From Ancylobacter polymorphus (GTDB lineage: Bacteria > Pseudomonadota > Alphaproteobacteria > Rhizobiales > Xanthobacteraceae), in NCBI RefSeq assembly GCF_030813495.1, contig NZ_JAUSUI010000002.1:434001-498000 (forward strand): a stretch of 64,000 bases of DNA, given 5' to 3'. Below the pieces are notes generated by a model that was given only the letters and a program-made list of their open reading frames with translations, did no database searches and was not told the DNA's origin. The position numbers were made by a program, and so were the translations under genes. Below, piece after piece: positions 61,967 to 64,000 of this stretch (within the stretch, counting starts at the first letter, position 1; every line of letters begins with the position of its first letter).

Positions 61967-63049
61967 ATGCCGCCAAAAGTGCATTCATCGAAGCCGGGCG
62001 CCGGGGCATCCGCGGCGACGGCCTCGCATCCCATCGGCGCGACCCCGCAGCGCTGGCATGGCGACCGCCTGCTCGGCCGCTCGCTGCGCTTCACCGTGAC
62101 GGTCATGGCGCCGATGGCGGCCGGGCTGGCGCTGCACCAGAACTACTGGGTCGGCTATGCCCTCCTCACCTGCATTCTCGGCTTCACGCTCGATACGGGC
62201 GGCTCGGCCCGTCACCGCGCGGTGCTGTTCGCCGTGGCCGGGGCCGTGATACTCGCTGGCGCCACGCTTGGTAGCGGCGTTGCGGGCCACGTCTGGTTGA
62301 CGGCGACGGCGCTGGTCGTGACCGCCGCGCTCTATGCGCTGGTGGAGGCGGTGCATCCGAGCGCCGCCTTCGCGGCACGTTTCTTCTGTCTTGCCACCGC
62401 AATCGCCGCGCTCGACGTGCCGTTTCAGCCCGGCGATATCGGCGTGGTGGCCGTGTTCTCGCTCTATGCGTGGCTGGTCTCGGTGGGATGGGATGTGACG
62501 ACCGGACTGTGGCGGCCCTCGACCGCGCCGACGCTGGCCGCGATCCTCGCCCATGTCAGGGATACGCAGCAGGAGCGGCTGCTTTTCGCCGGCATCGTCG
62601 CGCTGGCCGTGGCGTTCGCCTTCATGACGGGGCGGCTGCTCGGCCTGCCGCATCCGCATTGGGCGGTGTTCGCGGTGGTGATCGTGCTGCGCGACGACAC
62701 CCAGTTCAGCCGCCGCATGATGATCGATCTGGTGCTGGGCACGGTGCTCGGCGCGGGGGCAGCGGTTGTCTATGGCGGGCTGGTGACCTCCCCCGCCGGG
62801 CTCATGGTCGGGCTCACCCTTGCCGCCCTGGTGCGCTGGCCGGGGCAGAATCTGCACGGTGCGCTGGGCATGGCGGCGATGGCGGCCTTTGTCATCCTGC
62901 TGCTGCAGCTGGTGGGCACATTGATGCATGTGCCTATGCACGCGGCAGGGGATCGCGTGGCCGACATCACGCTCGGCTGTGCCTTCGCACTGGCAGCGCT
63001 GGTGATCAATGCGCGCCTGCGCCGCTGGCGCGGCTGGGAGGAGGCGTGA
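61967..63049 (+). CDS. FUSC family membrane protein
   Basis: The 360-residue protein has two sets of membrane helices and the FUSC_2-type LHQNYWVGYALLTCILGFTLD and PHPHWAVFAVVIVLRDDTQFSRRM segments, repeated as two halves. FUSC proteins are proposed exporters of aromatic acids (like AaeB) or part of envelope transport; the substrate here is unknown. The usual large cytoplasmic loop is absent, so it is a short form. It is divergent from ccrM, and smc follows 116 bp later. Confidence 0.85.
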   Translation: MPPKVHSSKPGAGASAATASHPIGATPQRWHGDRLLGRSLRFTVTVMAPMAAGLALHQNYWVGYALLTCILGFTLDTGGSARHRAVLFAVAGAVILAGATLGSGVAGHVWLTATALVVTAALYALVEAVHPSAAFAARFFCLATAIAALDVPFQPGDIGVVAVFSLYAWLVSVGWDVTTGLWRPSTAPTLAAILAHVRDTQQERLLFAGIVALAVAFAFMTGRLLGLPHPHWAVFAVVIVLRDDTQFSRRMMIDLVLGTVLGAGAAVVYGGLVTSPAGLMVGLTLAALVRWPGQNLHGALGMAAMAAFVILLLQLVGTLMHVPMHAAGDRVADITLGCAFALAALVINARLRRWRGWEEA

Positions 63050-63165
63050 CCGCAGCGGGCGCCGCGCCGGCCCGAGGCGCGAAATAGCCAGCAAACCGCA
63101 ACATGTCGTGGATCGGGCGCGCTCCGCCACTTGAACTTGTGGCCGGCGGCCGGCACCTTAGGCCC

Positions 63166-64000
63166 ATGAAATTCACCCGCCTGCGTCTCACCGGCTTCAA
63201 GACCTTCGTCGAGCCGACCGAAATGCTGATCGAGCCCGGCCTTACTGGCATTGTGGGCCCGAATGGCTGCGGCAAGTCCAATCTTGTTGAGGCCATGCGC
63301 TGGGTGATGGGCGAGAGCTCCTACAAGGCGATGCGTGCCGAAGGGATGGACGACGTCATCTTCGGCGGCTCCACCACGCGCCCGGCGCGCAATACCGCCG
63401 AGGTGGTGCTGGTGGTCGATAATGGCGACCGCTCGGCCCCGGCCGTGTTCAACGATGCGGACATGCTGGAAATTTCCCGCCGCATCGAGCGCGAGGCGGG
63501 TTCCTCCTACCGTATCAACGGGCGCGAGGCGCGCGCCCGCGACGTGCAGATCCTGTTCGCCGACGCCTCTTCCGGCTCGCGTTCGCCTTCCATGGTACGG
63601 CAGGGGCAGATCGGCGAAATCGTCGGCGCCAAGCCCACCGCCCGGCGCCGCCTGCTGGAAGAAGCCGCCGGCGTCGCCGGCCTGCATGCGCGCCGGCACG
63701 AGGCGGAAATGCGCCTGCGGGCGGCGGAAACCAATCTGACGCGGCTTGAGGACGTCATCGGCCAGATTTCCGGCCAGCTCGACGCGCTGCGCCGCCAGTC
63801 GCGGCAGGCCTCGCGCTACCGGGTGCTCTCCGCCGATATACGCAAGGCCGAAGCCGCACTGCTGTGGTTACGCTGGCTGGAGGCGGAGGCAGGGCTCGGG
63901 GAAGCGAGCCGGGCGCTTGATCTCGCCGTGCGCGAAGTTGCCGCCCGGACCGTGCAGCAGGGCGAAGCCGCCCGCGCCGCCGCCGTGGCCGCGCACGGCA
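63166..64000 (+). CDS. smc: Chromosome segregation protein SMC, 5' part (runs off window)
   Basis: The visible 278 residues contain the SMC N-terminal ATPase: [20 protein letters not shown], Walker [10 protein letters not shown] (31-39), LRWVMGE-type Q-loop ([24 protein letters not shown] region, residues about 45-68), [15 protein letters not shown] and [18 protein letters not shown] coiled coil then begins ([13 protein letters not shown]). With ScpA/ScpB it condenses and segregates chromosomes. The 3' part lies outside the window. Confidence 0.95.
   Translation, partial: MKFTRLRLTGFKTFVEPTEMLIEPGLTGIVGPNGCGKSNLVEAMRWVMGESSYKAMRAEGMDDVIFGGSTTRPARNTAEVVLVVDNGDRSAPAVFNDADMLEISRRIEREAGSSYRINGREARARDVQILFADASSGSRSPSMVRQGQIGEIVGAKPTARRRLLEEAAGVAGLHARRHEAEMRLRAAETNLTRLEDVIGQISGQLDALRRQSRQASRYRVLSADIRKAEAALLWLRWLEAEAGLGEASRALDLAVREVAARTVQQGEAARAAAVAAHG

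Overview
This window comes from a high-GC alphaproteobacterium, most likely an order Hyphomicrobiales/Rhizobiales member close to Xanthobacteraceae (Ancylobacter/Starkeya/Xanthobacter type). The placement is an inference. It rests on the chvI-chvG-hprK-EIIA(Man)-HPr-ahcY block, a CcrM-type GANTC methylase, LexA boxes of the alphaproteobacterial direct-repeat form GTTC-N7-GTTC, and rhizobial-type gene neighbourhoods. Most of the window looks like ordinary chromosome. The only mobile-element trace I see is a decayed serine-recombinase tail next to a tRNA-Ser gene.

Layout. 1-2.0 kb: 5' part of a class I ribonucleotide reductase alpha gene (minus strand) under a cobalamin riboswitch and two NrdR-like boxes. 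2.2-2.5 kb: recombinase remnant and tRNA-Ser(GGA). 3.6-8.2 kb: RND efflux adaptor and pump. 8.4-15.3 kb: a three-gene transglutaminase / putative amidoligase / ATP-grasp-alpha-E operon, followed by SapC and an AmpG-like permease. 17.8-20.1 kb: recR, and a cation antiporter-like gene with a structured leader that resembles the nhaA-I (Li+-I) riboswitch. 20.1-28.3 kb: a PckA-like pseudoenzyme, HugZ, ChvI/ChvG, HprK, EIIA-Man, HPr and AhcY. 28.3-37 kb: mixed housekeeping and stress genes (GNAT, Fpr, degenerate GGDEF, aldehyde dehydrogenase, YegD, ExoD, DUF983). 37.1-41.5 kb: a deacetylase, GT2, GT-C and GtrA set that looks like a lipid-linked amino-sugar modification locus. 41.5-47.3 kb: the SOS mutagenesis operon imuA-imuB-dnaE2 behind a LexA box. 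47.7-53.6 kb: a COG4091 dehydrogenase with a SorC regulator, OhrR, and LysR with a MhqO/MhqD-like pair. 53.7-55.8 kb: zinc metallopeptidase, MoaB and a small glycosyltransferase. 55.9-57.8 kb: an SPL-like radical SAM gene behind a second perfect LexA box, coupled to a VOC gene. 57.9-64 kb: DsbA, DUF721, MutY, CsbD, CcrM, FUSC and the 5' end of smc.

How the genes work together. Envelope stress and carbon/nitrogen signalling meet in the ChvGI-HprK-PTS block, where the expected pckA position holds an intact but catalytically stripped PckA homologue. DNA damage responses are well represented: ImuA/ImuB/DnaE2, MutY, RecR and the SOS-boxed radical SAM protein. The strongest leads are that SOS-controlled SPL-like protein, the PckA pseudoenzyme, the riboswitch/NrdR control of nrdA, the transglutaminase-amidoligase operon with no proteasome-like peptidase beside it, the possible lithium/cation riboswitch, and the amino-sugar modification locus.
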